Assembly: GCA_018873225.1 (NCBI GenBank)
Contig: JAEILZ010000006.1
Span: 1,736,001 to 1,800,000, forward strand
Direction: 5' to 3'
From: [Phialemoniopsis] sp. UDSM-2020
Lineage: Eukaryota > Ascomycota > Sordariomycetes > Thyridiales > Thyridiaceae
Length of the DNA: 64,000 nucleotides
The translations under genes were made by a program, and so were the position numbers. A model generated the notes under the pieces. That model saw nothing but the letters and a program-made list of their open reading frames with translations. It searched no databases and was not told the DNA's origin. Positions 47,300 through 58,325 of the stretch are shown piece after piece (positions within the stretch are counted from its first letter, which is position 1; each line of letters begins with the position of its first letter).

Positions 47300-49659
47300 A
47301 TGTCCTCACATGCCCGTGGAGGGCGACCACCGCCGGCCGCGCCGCCACGAGGCCGTTCTGGGTGTTTGAACTGTCGCAAGCGAAGAAAGAAATGTGACCA
47401 ATACCGTCCCTGTAAGCGCGTTACGCATCTTCTGATAAGTGTTATAGGTGACGAGAAGAAACCATCTTGCATCAGATGTCAAAAACACGACGACAATTGT
47501 CAATGGCAGCCTGCTTTCGCCTTCCGGCTTGATGGCGTCGATTCGCGCCACCCCTCGATGCTACAATCTCAGTCCAGGAAGAGACCCACGCATCCGGATT
47601 GGAAAGTATGGCCGATACGGACTATCAGGAAATCATGTTGAGTGTGCTTACATACCTGTCGTAGATCGTGGACGTTACATTTGGACCGCAAGGCCCGAAG
47701 CGAACTCGGCGACAATTGGTCGAGAAGGCTGTTGAGACCGATGACCACTCGGAGCCAGGCGACAACACCTGTGCAAATTCTCCGCCAGATATGTTACCTC
47801 TGTCCTCACCCTCCAATGAAGTAGAGCCTGCCGATGATTATTCGCCGATCGAACACGAGACCTCTTTTGCTCATAACCACCGGCACAGGCGAAGACAAGG
47901 ACCAAACGTGTCGCGACCTCAGGAACCACATGGCCATCTCCCTGGAGCTGGGGGCGTATTGGGCAGAGCCCTCGATATTCCTGGTGATCACGAGGGAACT
48001 CATCACACTGACTCAGACTTGGATCCTGATCCATCGTTTTTAAGCACTGTCTGCCATCAGAGCTCGCTACCAGGGCCAGCAAGCATAGCAGAAGCCGTTC
48101 CCATCCTGGTAGAGGATAGTCCTACTAGCCTACAGTCGCTCGATCTCGAGGTGTTAGACTATCTGGCTTCCAACCCCTTCAATCTAGATCTTCTAGCCGA
48201 GCAGCAATGGTCCCATGACGTATTGGCACCGGAGAACATGAATGGAGGCATTCAAGGCTTCTCACCAGCGATGACAGACCCTGCCGTTGCAAGCTCTCCC
48301 GATCTCTACACGTCAGTCTATCCCAACGCGGCATACAAGGATCTTGACTCTCAGCTTCACGACCGCGTTGTAAAAACAGCCAGACACATGGCTTTGACAC
48401 GCCATGGGACACCAGAGACAACTCCCAGAACAAATACGAATGATTCAGCAGCCCACACTGGCTGGGCTAGGAGACGTGAATCTGCTTCCAGCTCCTCCGG
48501 TGGCCGAAGTCGATTGGTGAGCCTCCACATAAGCGAAGAGCGCTACATAGAGCTGTGGCAGAATTATCTCGACGAGATCGCGCCGTGGCTTGATCTTTAC
48601 GATAACGAGAACCATTGGCGGACAACGGTGGCTCACATGGCGCAACGCGTGGAATGTCTTCAATACTCGCTCCTTGCCCTCTCTGCACGCCAGCAAGAAC
48701 GCAGGAACCCCGGGATGCCGCAGACCGAAAGCTTGAATTTGTACCAGGAGGCGATCAGGCTCATCATGGTGCAGCTCCCCACTCTTTCTACCGAGGTCAT
48801 CGCGGCATGCGTGCTTCTTTGTGTGCTCGAGATGATGAGCACCTCACCACGGGCATGGGGAAAGCACCTGGATGGGTGTGCGATCCTATTCGAAGCTGCA
48901 GACATCAACGGGGTCGTGGGTGGAGTCAAGGAGTCCGTCTTCTGGACATTCGCTCGGATGGATGCCTATCGAGCTTACATTGGCGACACCATCACGACAC
49001 CCGCCACGAATCGCTGGTTCATCTCTGCGGACTCGATGTCTGCTGCTGTCCGGCTGTTCAAAGGCAAACCAGGCAGCGACAGCTATGCCAACTATGCGGT
49101 GTTTCTCTGCGCGGGCGTGATGAACATTCTATCCAACAAGGGGTCGGCGTTGACTCAGTCTGGCAGCAACAACAACTATGCAACCTTTGTCTCTCGTTGG
49201 AAGGCAATGTACGATCTCCACGAAAGCTGGTATAGGGACAGACCAGAAGAGCTGCGGCCACTGATGCACATCCCTGCATCGAAAAAGAACCCCGACTCAC
49301 CGTTCAGCACAATCTTGTACAGCACACCAGTGGGTATCAGCTGTAACCAGATATATCATGCCTCGATGATACTGCTGTTGCAAGACAAGCCGAAGGAAGT
49401 CATCCTTCCCAAGACGCAGAAATCCATGTTGTGGCATGCTCGGCAGGTTTGGGGAATAGCTGTCTCCAACGACGATCATGCGGCACGAATCCATGGCCTT
49501 CAACCGATGTGGATCGCCGGCAGACTGATGTCCCACCATTCCGAGCACCAGGCAATTTTGGAGCTCTTGAAGACTTTGGAGGACGAGAGTGGTTGGGGTA
49601 CTGCTTGGCGGGCGAAGGATCTCCAGGATTTCTGGGGTGTTGGCGACGAGACGGATTAA
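47300..49659 (+). CDS. Zn2Cys6 transcription factor 1 of the catabolic cluster
   Basis: Exons 47300-47393, 47448-47605 and 47665-49659 give 748 residues. The zinc cluster is Cys22, Cys25, Cys32, Cys39, Cys42 and Cys49 (GCLNCRKRRKKC, DEKKPSC, IRC, QKHDDNC). The first intron was taken as 54 nt (GTGACC donor), because it gives the standard six-residue spacing also seen in the paralogue. A stronger GTAAGC donor lies 18 nt further on but would leave a 36-nt intron and six extra residues. The C-terminal Fungal_trans_2-like region (WQNYLDEIAPWLDLYDNENH, then LLALSARQQE and HLDGCAILFEAADINGVVGG) and the tail (ILYSTPVGISCNQIYHASMI, SMLWHARQVWGIAVSNDDHA) closely match the protein at 52681-54663. It probably controls the adjacent genes. 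Confidence 0.88.
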
Positions 49660-50020
49660 GCAATCATGATGTGTAGCAGATTCTAGCTTCATGAAAGCTG
49701 ATTCTGGTATCTGACATCGCTCGGGCGGATGAGTCCGATCGGAGCCTTGTAAATTGTATAGCTATGATCACTACTATAGGAGGCATAAGTATGAGCGTTG
49801 CTTTCCGCCTAACGCAGTACTTGATTTCGATGTATTACTGAGACCTATCAAGTCGCATTCCAGGCACTACGCTACAAAGGCAGCTTCATTTCATAATCAA
49901 TATGGCGGGAAACAGAATCAAGACAGCAGCGACGATAGACACGGCCAGAGACGCTAGTTGATGCTAAAATTGTAAGATGCGTGAGTCGAAGTGTCTAGGA
50001 CATGTGTTCAAGGGACAGTC
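49660..50020. other. Convergent 3' region
   Basis: These 361 bases separate the 3' ends of regulator 1 and the cluster ALDH gene. No gene is seen. Confidence 0.4.
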
Positions 50021-51778
50021 TTACTTGATCTGGATGGTCTTGGTTTGAATATATTCATTCAGGCCTTCCAAGCCGCCCTCTCTTCCGTAGCCCGACTGCT
50101 TTATGCCGCCAAACGGCGTTTCGTAAGCAGGGAAGTACCAATCGTTGATTGCCACGGTACCGGCCTCAATCTCCCTTGAGACACGAAGCGCGCGGTTGAG
50201 CGACTTGGTGTAGATGTTGGCTTTGTCATATGCGTTAGTATCAAGTGCATTCATAGGTACGAGCAGGGTGCGACTTACCAGACAACCCGAACTCAGAGTC
50301 GTTTGCTCGTTCTATAGCTTCTTCTTCGGTCTTGAAGGTGTGAATCGAGACGACTGGGCCAAAAATCTCCTCTTGTACAATCCTCGAGTCCTTCGAGGTG
50401 TTTCTGAATATCGTAGGTTCAACAAACAGGCCGTCGGTACCTCGCCGTGTACCTCCCGTTACTAGCTCTCCGTCTTTCTTCCCGGCCTCCAAGAATCCCA
50501 TGACGCGATCGAACTGGGCTTTGTCTGCAAGTGGTCCGATCTTGGTATTCTTATTTGCGGGATCGCCGATTCCACCGCTCTTGCCAACCTCCTCGAAGGC
50601 TGTTCGTAGAAGGTCCACAAACTTGTCGGCGATGGTGTCCTGAACGAAGAGCCGTGATGTGATCTGCGACAACCTACGATTAGACTTCATCGAAATTATG
50701 GAGAAAGTTCGGTAGGTGACTTACGGTGCAGATCTGACCGGCATTCGCCAGGATGCCATCTCTTGATCTGTTACGAAATTAGCTATGCTTGGACCCAACA
50801 CCTCACGGGGACCATGAAAACCTACCTCTGAACCGCGATGTTCATGTCAGCATCATCAAAGACAATGGATGGTGACTTGCCACCCAGCTCCAACGACACA
50901 CGCTTCAGGTTACTCTTTGCGGCATATTCTTGAATCTTTCGCCCAACTGCGGTACTTCCGGTGAAGCTGATTTGCCGGATCTTCATGTGCGATGACAGCA
51001 GCTGGCCAGTCTTACCTCCGCCATTCACAATGTTGACAGTGCCAGGAGGGAAGCATTCTTTGATGAGAGGGCCGAGAGCGAGAATCCCAAGTGGGGACTT
51101 TTCCGACGGCTTGAAGACGAATGTGTTGCCTGCACACAGGGCGGGCTGTCAGAGTTGTAACGTGATCAGTCAACCCGAGTCTGTGAGTGCGCTGTCTGTT
51201 GAATGATGTGACTTACAGCCGCCTTCCACGCGAAGAGAAGCGCCGAAACATTCCAAGCCCCGATACCAGCACAGACACCGATTGGCTCCTTCTGGATGAT
51301 CTTGTATTTGCCTATCGAGGTCGGGTACGAGGTTTCGCCTTGTATCTTGTCGCAGAGGCCGGCGTAGTAGGAGAACAGATCGGCACTCTGGTTGTAGGCT
51401 CCAGCCTGCGTTGTGACCGCAGACCCCATTGCGCGGGTCTCCAAGAGCGCAAGTTCCTCGGACTTCTCACGCATCAAGTCTGCGAACTTCAACATGGCTT
51501 TGGCACGGCCGGTTGGGTCCATCTTGCCCCAGGTTGTCTTGAAAGCCTTTTCGGCAGCATCTACGGCAATATCAACATCTACTTCGCCTGCCGCGTGGAT
51601 TTTGTCGGACAGAAGCGTGCCATCCGCGGGGTTGTGGACAGCGAGGAACTCTCCGGACTTAGAGTCCACGAACTGGACAGGAAAGGCATGTTAGTTGGGT
51701 GTTGTCATTTTGTAGCCGCGCGGCTATGACAGTGCTTACCTCATTGTTAATGAATAGCTGGGTCTCGAAGGAAGTCAT
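50021..51778 (-). CDS. Aldehyde dehydrogenase of the catabolic cluster
   Basis: Six exons (51778-51740, 51672-51217, 51145-50826, 50767-50725, 50663-50279, 50220-50021) join in frame to 480 residues, close to the ALDH norm. [13 protein letters not shown] and [18 protein letters not shown] form the N-terminus. The coenzyme-binding part includes [29 protein letters not shown] and FTGSTAVGR. The base is Glu251 (LELGGKSP), and the nucleophile Cys285 (NAGQICT) closes a 43-nt exon. [13 protein letters not shown] and [20 protein letters not shown] complete the family signatures. The typical N of IxPWN reads IGAWN. It is flanked on both sides by paralogous regulators, which argues for dedicated regulation. 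It is clearly different from the ALDH at 23394-25012. Confidence 0.92.
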
Positions 51779-52680
51779 TGTGCCTGTGACGATGCGATGT
51801 GGAAATGTAGTAACTCCTAGCAGAATAGACGTAGGCCTTTCGAGCCGCACCGGAGTGTGTTATCTTGTATTATATCAAAGAAAAGAGGTGGCACAGCACC
51901 TTTCTCCGAGGTAGTTACGGATGTACGGTTACTCGGCACACTCTTATAACCGTGATGCCTCGCTGCTCGGTACTCATTCGCCCGCCTCCTCCAGCTTTAC
52001 TGACACTCATCTGTGACTCTTGATGCAATGGGATATGTGGTGACAAAGGACTACAACTAAGTTTGCCAAGATACCATCTGGCTCCGTCCCCACGATCTAA
52101 ACATCTAGCGTGTTGTTGGATGGAGGTGGCGCTGTAGTTTTCCGTTTCGGGCAATTTTTGGAGATCCACACGCGGGGTACCCTTGGTCAGCTCAGGTCAT
52201 GCTCTTTTACTGGCAATCTTGATCAGCACGAGGACATTGCGTAATTCCAAAGCACGGGGAACGGGTATCGAAATACCGGGTTAGTCTGGAGACAGGTTAT
52301 TCTGGAGACACTCCAGACCAGCAAGACCCCGCAACCCCGGGTTCCAGCCGGTTCGGGGCTTTGTCACTCGCTCGCAACACATGGTTTGAGTGCAGACCAT
52401 GTCATGCCTGAGCATTCAGTGAGCTGACCAATTGCACTGGTGGAGGATGGAAACGTGTGGACAATCGATGCGGTCTTCAAGGGTATAGACATGGAAGTCA
52501 AGTACAACAGAGCTGACGAAGCAGGTACACACACTTTGAAGGCACCCGACAATGGCCCAACAGCGGTACCCTGGAGAAGTTGGCTGTTGTTGTGTTGGGA
52601 ATGTCTCATTATGAAGCCACCGCCGGCTAGTAGTCATGCTGTGAATCCCGTGGTGAGATCTTTAAAATACGCGAGTCTGG
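51779..52680. other. Promoter region of the cluster ALDH gene
   Basis: These 902 bases lie between the ALDH start and the 3' end of regulator 2. They should contain the ALDH promoter and the terminator of the regulator gene. The candidate operator at 52285-52317 lies about 510-540 bases from the ALDH start. Confidence 0.45.
52285..52317. promoter_or_regulatory. Candidate operator: TCTGGAG direct repeat plus 7-3-7 palindrome
   Basis: TCTGGAGACA occurs at 52285-52294 and again at 52301-52310. The second copy continues into a perfect inverted repeat, TCTGGAG-ACA-CTCCAGA (52301-52317). Three half-sites within 33 bases, in front of a gene flanked by Zn2Cys6 regulators, suggest a binding site for a dimeric regulator. 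Binding itself is inferred. Confidence 0.4.
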
Positions 52681-54663
52681 TCACTCCCCAAGATCTCCCC
52701 AAAATTCCTTCAGATCGTCGGCGCGCCATTTAGTCTTCCACCCCGAGCCCTTCTCGATCTTCTGCAAATGATCGAGGATCGCTTTGTGCTCGGCTGGGTG
52801 GCTCATGCACTGACCGGCGATCCAAAGAGGTTGGATGCTATTTGTCCATGCCCCGTGATGGTCATTCGACACGCTGATCGAGCATATCTGCCGCGCGTGC
52901 CATAGGATACTGCGCGGCTTGGGATTCAACCGTAGCTTGGGCGGCTGATTCTGCAGCATCAGCATAGATGCCGTATGGTACAGCTGATTGCCTGAGATAC
53001 CAGATGGATTGGAGTATAGTATGGTAGGAAAGGGTGTCTTTTCGGACGACGGCATGGTCATGATGGGATGCAATGCCGCTGGCCGAAGGTCATGCCAGTC
53101 GGTGATGTGTTTCCACAGCTTGAGCCAGTGCACTCTGAATGTAGGATCGCTTCGACTCGGCACTTCGAGAGGTGTCATTGGTTCTGCTGCGAGGAGATCA
53201 AGGACCCGAGACACAAGATAGACCATGTAATTTGCCCAGCTCTCAAAATCACTACGGGAGTGAAATGCAGCCACGTCGCCATCCAAATCCAGGCCATTTG
53301 CCCAATTCGCCGAGCAGATCAGGGTTTTGCTGGAAGAGATGAGCCCACCGCAGACATCCATGCGAGCAAAACACCAGAACAGGGCCTCTTCGACACCGCC
53401 AACAAAGCCGTTGATGCCAACTGCCTCCATGAGACTGGCGCACCCGTCGAGATGCCGGCGCCACGCCTTGGGCGAACAGCTGAGCATCTCCAAGACACAC
53501 AGGATAACGCAGGATGCGATGACAGCTGTGCTTCTCGTGGGAAGCTCGGAGAGCAATTGATGAATAGCTTGCTGATAGAGAGCAAGGCTGCGATCAGTCG
53601 GCTGGTCCGTCTCTTTTTGCTCGAGCTGCCTCGCAGACAGAGCAAGCATGGAGAGTCTAAGATGCTCATGCCGAGATGCCATGATGGGGAGAACGAGTTG
53701 AAAGTGACGCTTATCATCGAACTTGTCTAGCCAGGGTGCGATCTCTTGGAACCAGTTTTGCCAGAGTATTATCTCGTCCTCTTTTTCCAAAAGCGGCGGG
53801 TCAACCGCATTTCCCCGACGCTCTGCTGAGTAATGCGTAGCTTCCAGATCCTCTACCCGAGCGAAGACATCTTGCTGGGTTTCGGTCGGTGATGGAAAAC
53901 GCGTTGGCACGTTCGACTTGACTTCTTGGATCAGATGATGTCGTAAGGTTGAGTGTAGTTCGTGATATGCTGATCCTGGTAGGAAGACACTGTCGTCGAA
54001 CGTGCCTTCAGGAGTGAGACCTTGGATGCTTCCAATGTAATCCGTGAACAGCTCTGCGGTCGGTATCGAGCCATTGGATACTTGTACAGACTCATGATCA
54101 GCTGGCGAGGGCTGGCCGCCTTGATCTAGAAATATCAAATTGGCTACCGAGTCCTCAGTCTGCCTCACTGAGGATGGTGATGTTTGGTCCGATAGAAGTG
54201 TTGAAGGCGGTGCACATGCATCGAGTGAGTCGTGGGTCAATGTTCCGGTCTGTAGTAAGAATGAGACTATTCCGTCTGTATTTCCTCCGTCATGATCTCT
54301 GAGTGGATAGTCGTCTTCGCGTGGTGGTAGCCGTGTATCGGACTCCAAGATCGGTTCATCCTCGTGCTCCGACTCGGCCAATGTTGGCGAAACATCGTAG
54401 TCCCGGATGATTTCGGACGTGACATCGAGAATCTCAAATTTGCGAGGCCTCTTCTTGGCCATCCTCCGCATGGAAGGATGCGCTTCCTCGAGCACCTGCG
54501 CATTCTCATCGCGGAAGCTGATCTTGACGCCCCATTCGCATCGCTCGCGCCGGCGCCGGCACGTTCCACATGTTGGTTGACACTCGTCGCATTTGCGCTT
54601 CTTTCTGCGACAATTGAGGCATCCTCTGCGTGATCTCGTCCATTTGGAGTCTCCGTTATCCAT
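52681..54663 (-). CDS. Zn2Cys6 transcription factor 2 of the catabolic cluster, intronless
   Basis: A single uninterrupted frame of 660 residues. The zinc cluster is Cys15, Cys18, Cys25, Cys32, Cys35 and Cys42 (GCLNCRRKKRKC, DECQPTC, GTC, RRRRERC). The region IILWQNWFQEIAPWLDKFDD and the stretches SMLALSARQLEQ, VIASCVILCVLEMLSCSPKA and HLDGCASLMEAVGINGFVGG parallel the regulator at 47300-49659. So does the C-terminus (ILYSNPSGISGNQLYHTASM, SILWHARQICSISVSNDHHG, RADDLKEFWG). It lacks the two introns of that paralogue. The two genes point toward each other with the ALDH gene between them. It probably shares the family role of a pathway-specific regulator. Confidence 0.92.
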   Translation of the reverse strand: MDNGDSKWTRSRRGCLNCRRKKRKCDECQPTCGTCRRRRERCEWGVKISFRDENAQVLEEAHPSMRRMAKKRPRKFEILDVTSEIIRDYDVSPTLAESEHEDEPILESDTRLPPREDDYPLRDHDGGNTDGIVSFLLQTGTLTHDSLDACAPPSTLLSDQTSPSSVRQTEDSVANLIFLDQGGQPSPADHESVQVSNGSIPTAELFTDYIGSIQGLTPEGTFDDSVFLPGSAYHELHSTLRHHLIQEVKSNVPTRFPSPTETQQDVFARVEDLEATHYSAERRGNAVDPPLLEKEDEIILWQNWFQEIAPWLDKFDDKRHFQLVLPIMASRHEHLRLSMLALSARQLEQKETDQPTDRSLALYQQAIHQLLSELPTRSTAVIASCVILCVLEMLSCSPKAWRRHLDGCASLMEAVGINGFVGGVEEALFWCFARMDVCGGLISSSKTLICSANWANGLDLDGDVAAFHSRSDFESWANYMVYLVSRVLDLLAAEPMTPLEVPSRSDPTFRVHWLKLWKHITDWHDLRPAALHPIMTMPSSEKTPFPTILYSNPSGISGNQLYHTASMLMLQNQPPKLRLNPKPRSILWHARQICSISVSNDHHGAWTNSIQPLWIAGQCMSHPAEHKAILDHLQKIEKGSGWKTKWRADDLKEFWGDLGE

Positions 54664-55291
54664 GATGCTTATCTTTTACCCCAGGTTGTCAGGTGTAAGC
54701 GCGGACATAATGGACGGGTGTGAATTTCAAACAGGGCGAATGGAAGCGCCGTCCAGGGCGACGAAGAGACCCAGGGCTCTTTGTCAGTGGTCGTTCTGCG
54801 CTAATCGGCGCAAACAATACCATCATTCTACAGCTCTTAATCCCTATTATTCCAATTACAGAGGTCTGCCAGAATCATAGACTAGGCCGAATCAGATACA
54901 GGCCTAGAGGTCAGTTGATCGGTGAATTGGCCGACACCTCGCCTTCACCATCGCTAGGACCCGCGGGTGCGACCAAATTTGCCCTTCTAGCAGTCATAAG
55001 CGCTAGTGGAATTTTCTCGGAACTTATGGTCTGCTGTGGGGTTCTGGATTGGTGACAGCGTCTCTCTCTGGAGACTCCATGGGGCACCTAGACAAGGGTT
55101 GTAGCACTAGATGATCTAGACAGGCATGGAATTTTCTGGATCGAAAATGGACGCAGTGGAAGACCTTTTTGGTAATATGGTTATCGAATTTCTTCAAAGC
55201 CTAACAAGTAACTGGAGAAAAGAAGTCAACGGATTTGGCATGGTTGCCGAAGTAAAGTCTATTTTTCCTGGTTTAGAATCAACGGTCTCAT
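54664..55291. other. Promoter region of regulator 2
   Basis: These 628 bases lie between the regulator 2 start and the 3' end of the alcohol dehydrogenase gene. One candidate site at 55067-55079 is listed separately. A short plus-strand frame in this region has no family pattern. Confidence 0.4.
55067..55079. promoter_or_regulatory. TGGAG-A-CTCCA palindrome upstream of regulator 2
   Basis: TCTGGAGACTCCA contains a perfect 5-1-5 inverted repeat about 405 bases upstream of the regulator 2 start. It shares TCTGGAGAC with the sites upstream of the cluster ALDH gene. Function is inferred. Confidence 0.35.
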
Positions 55292-56433
55292 TCAATGACC
55301 GAAAACATCTTCATAGCCGACCATGCACGATCTGTAGCGCACTTCACTCTTCTCAAGCTTGTTCATAGCCTCAGCCAGACCCTCCCTCGAAATGGGAATC
55401 TCCTCTACCCAGCCCTTGATGCCTTTGTCAGCAGCGAGCTGCAGCATCTCGATCATCTCCTTGCGGCTGCCGAGATGTGTCGTGCCGATGAAGCAGCCGT
55501 TCGCCATGAACGCCTGGTTTCGCACTGTCATGCCCTCTCCGCCAGGGAGTCCGATCGAGTTCCAACGCCCGTGTATGTTGAGGAGGCTCAGGTACTTGCT
55601 CAGTTGAAAGCCGTCAAACGAGGAAGCAGAGTTGATGATGAGGTCAAAGGTCATCTTGTGCTCAACCTCCCAGCCTTCCTCACCTGTTGCAATGAAACCG
55701 TCTGCACCCATCTTCCGCGCGTCGGCCTCTTTAGCTCGTGAACGAGATATCGCCCACGTCTCAGCGCCGAGTGCCTTGGCAAACATAACCGCGTAGTGAC
55801 CCAGACCACCTATGCCCACAACACCGACCTTCTTCCCTGGTCCTGCCCCAAAGCGTTTCAGGGGGCTATAAGCAGTGATACCTGCGCAAAGCATAGGTGC
55901 CGCCTGTGTGCTCGGTAAAGAGTCAGGAAGGTTGAATACCCTGTGACAAATTTCTTGTCAGAATTCACTGCTCTATCGACGTGGGAGGACGATTCCTACC
56001 AATACTCATGGATTCGTTCATGAGACGAGAAGCCACCTTGGGTGATCTTGCCGGTATCGAGGTATTCTTGCCCATAGTTGTCAATCTGCTGGGTGCAATA
56101 GGTCTCGTTTCCATTCTTGCACTGAGGGCATGCGAGGCACGAGTATATCTGCGCGCCGGCGCCAACTCGCTGGCCGACCTTGACGAGGCTGACTTTGGGG
56201 CCGACCTGAACGACTTTGCCCACTACCTCGTGTCCAACAGCGAGGGGGTAGGGGCAGCCTCCCCAGTCACCGCTAATGGTGTGCCTGTCGCTAGCGCAAA
56301 CGCCGCAGCATTCTACCTTGATGTCGACATCGTAGTCGCCGAGCGGACGAGGTTCCCATGAGTTCTTCTCGAAGGCGAGCCAATTCTCTTTGTTGGGCGA
56401 CTGAAAGCCGCAGAACTTCTCGGGATATGACAT
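55292..56433 (-). CDS. Zinc-dependent NADP(H) alcohol dehydrogenase (ADH6/CAD-like)
   Basis: Exons 56433-56000 and 55940-55292 join in frame to 360 residues. I chose the ATG at 56433 (MSYPEKFCGFQSPN). The catalytic zinc site has Cys in GVCASDRHT and His-Glu in GHEVVGKV. The structural zinc lobe is CLACPQCKNGNETYC. QAAPMLCAGITAYSPLKRFG and the coenzyme loop VGVVGIGGLGHYAVMFAKAL are typical of the yeast Adh6/Adh7 and plant cinnamyl-alcohol dehydrogenase group. Such enzymes interconvert alcohols and aldehydes, usually with NADP(H). It could feed or drain the aldehyde used by the ALDH in this cluster. Confidence 0.93.
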
Positions 56434-56946
56434 GGCGAAGTTTTCCTTACGCTTTCTGAAGATTCCTAACAAGGGCAGGATTTGGAAAGAGCAATATGAA
56501 ACAACAGGTTTCGATAAATGTGGTATAACATAGATAACCTCATATTTCAAGAATGCGTCCAGTCGCAACAACGATACGAAATACCAAGAGGCTGAAGTCA
56601 TTTTGGAAGGGTACGGAAGTTGGAAGCATAGCGCCATCATGTGAATCAGGCATGTGTTGCCGCCGGCCAAAACCGGCCACATTCAGGTTCGGCTAAGCGA
56701 AGGCAAGGATGTCCAAGATGATCCTAGCATGGCTTGACCCGCTGGACTGGACCAGAAGCCCGGAATTTCTTCGGAATACAGCAAGGAGCAAGACTAGCCT
56801 TCCTGGTAGGATTTAGCATTAGAATGCTGATGGCAGATGACACCACGTCCCCCACTAATGTACCAGCATATCCCCGGACTTTTTGCGAAGTCCTGTCTTT
56901 CACTCAAGGTTGTGTTGAATTTATGCAAAAGATCCAAGGCGACTCT
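56434..56946. other. Intergenic region
   Basis: This 513-base region holds the promoter of the alcohol dehydrogenase gene and the 3' end of the Mpv17-like gene. An in-frame ATG upstream of the dehydrogenase start (56682) would add 83 residues of non-conserved sequence and is rejected. Confidence 0.4.
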
Positions 56947-57756
56947 TTACTGCTTTCCTTGGCTAGTGACAATCAGAGTCATGTAGATACCCCACAGCAT
57001 ACCAGCCAAACCTCCCACCAGATTACGGCCTTCAACAGTTCTGACGAAGGTGAAGTTGACCAGACTGACGAAGGGCCAAAACTTCCAGCTCGCTGTCATC
57101 ATACTCCAGAAATCTGCTCGACTGTGGGTGATTACGTCCCCCAGATTGACTCTTTCCCAGATGCCATCAATCGATGCATTCGGGGCGGATGACATTGCAG
57201 CCCTGATGCCATGCATGAAGACGCTGAAGAGGAAGTTGTTGAAGGCGGCGCCGAGTGTTTGGTCCAGTGTCGTCTTGATCAAAATATTCTTGACACTCTT
57301 GGGGGACCAAGATAAATCTTGGCTTGGACCAGTCTTGGCACCCGTAATGTCCGTCTCTACTTGCTGTCTTTCTGAAGAAGGAAACGTGGCCTCGAGGTAT
57401 TGTTGCCTGTGGTGACTTTTTTTCAGCATGTCTGCATGGTGAACGCGAGTCTAGAGAACATTGGGCACCCCAAATGTGATTCCAGAAAGAAGACCAACCA
57501 GATGATACATACCAAGCGATGTTTGGAGGGACACTGATGAAAACAAACAAGACGAACTGGATAACCATAGTCCAGTCAACCGAGAAAGATGTCTGTTCAG
57601 CGGGATGTTAGCTCATAGCTAGACCGACAGGTGGAATCAACATGAATGTCAGCGTACCTCGTTCTTGTATGATGTGATAAGCTGTGCAATGATATTCGAT
57701 GCCACGCTCAGACCGGCTGACTGAGCGGTGGCAATGGCGATGATTTCAACAGACAT
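56947..57756 (-). CDS. Mpv17/PMP22 family membrane protein
   Basis: Exons 57756-57658, 57592-57513 and 57406-56947 join in frame to 212 residues. MSVEIIAIATAQSAGLSVAS and NIIAQLITSYKNE form the first helix region. DWTMVIQFVLFVFISVPPNI and AW|QQYLEATFPS across intron 2 are the usual N-terminal half of the fungal family. The C-terminal half has TTLDQTLGAAFNNFLFSVFM and SWKFWPFVSLVNFTFV followed by RNLVGGLAGMLWGIYMTLI; the W..WP..N..F.....R pattern is diagnostic. Relatives sit in the inner mitochondrial or peroxisomal membrane and may form channels (yeast Sym1). It is the least obviously catabolic member of the neighbourhood. Confidence 0.88.
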
Positions 57757-58325
57757 GATGCGCAACTGGTAGGGAGACAAGTTGCTTCAGAGACTTCGTG
57801 AAAGCTGCTGGGCTACGAGGTTCGAGATGCGCTGAGCCGAGGACCAAAATTGCTATGACTTCGAATGAAGTCTCTGCTTTTCATGTGTTGGCCCGGCTCA
57901 CCGTATCATATATGAATATTGAGTTCTCTAAGAGGGAAGAGAATCCACTTCGAGTAAAATGACCAGACTCGCAGCTCCGGCTACACATTCCCGATTGGGT
58001 GGATGGTACCGCGAGGAACAACAGTGTAGTTACTTCCACACGTGAACATGCATGATCCCGGTTGCTCTGAGGGCATGTCACTTGAACATACGTGGAATGG
58101 ACGCTGCGATATTCAGGACCAGTGCAGGATCATTCTAGATATTTATCAAGACATTGAGGCCAGGTTTAACAGCTGACGAACGTATATTGAGGACACCGTC
58201 CTTCTTACAACATTGGATGGTGGCATTGGCGGGAACACTGCAAAGATCAAGAAGAAAGAAGAGAAACCCAATTCCTACAGCACACCTCATTGACTTGATA
58301 CGCGATCAGCTTGATTGAGAGCTGA
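57757..58325. other. Intergenic region
   Basis: This 569-base region holds the promoter of the Mpv17-like gene and the 3' end of the permease gene. No coding pattern is seen. Confidence 0.4.
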
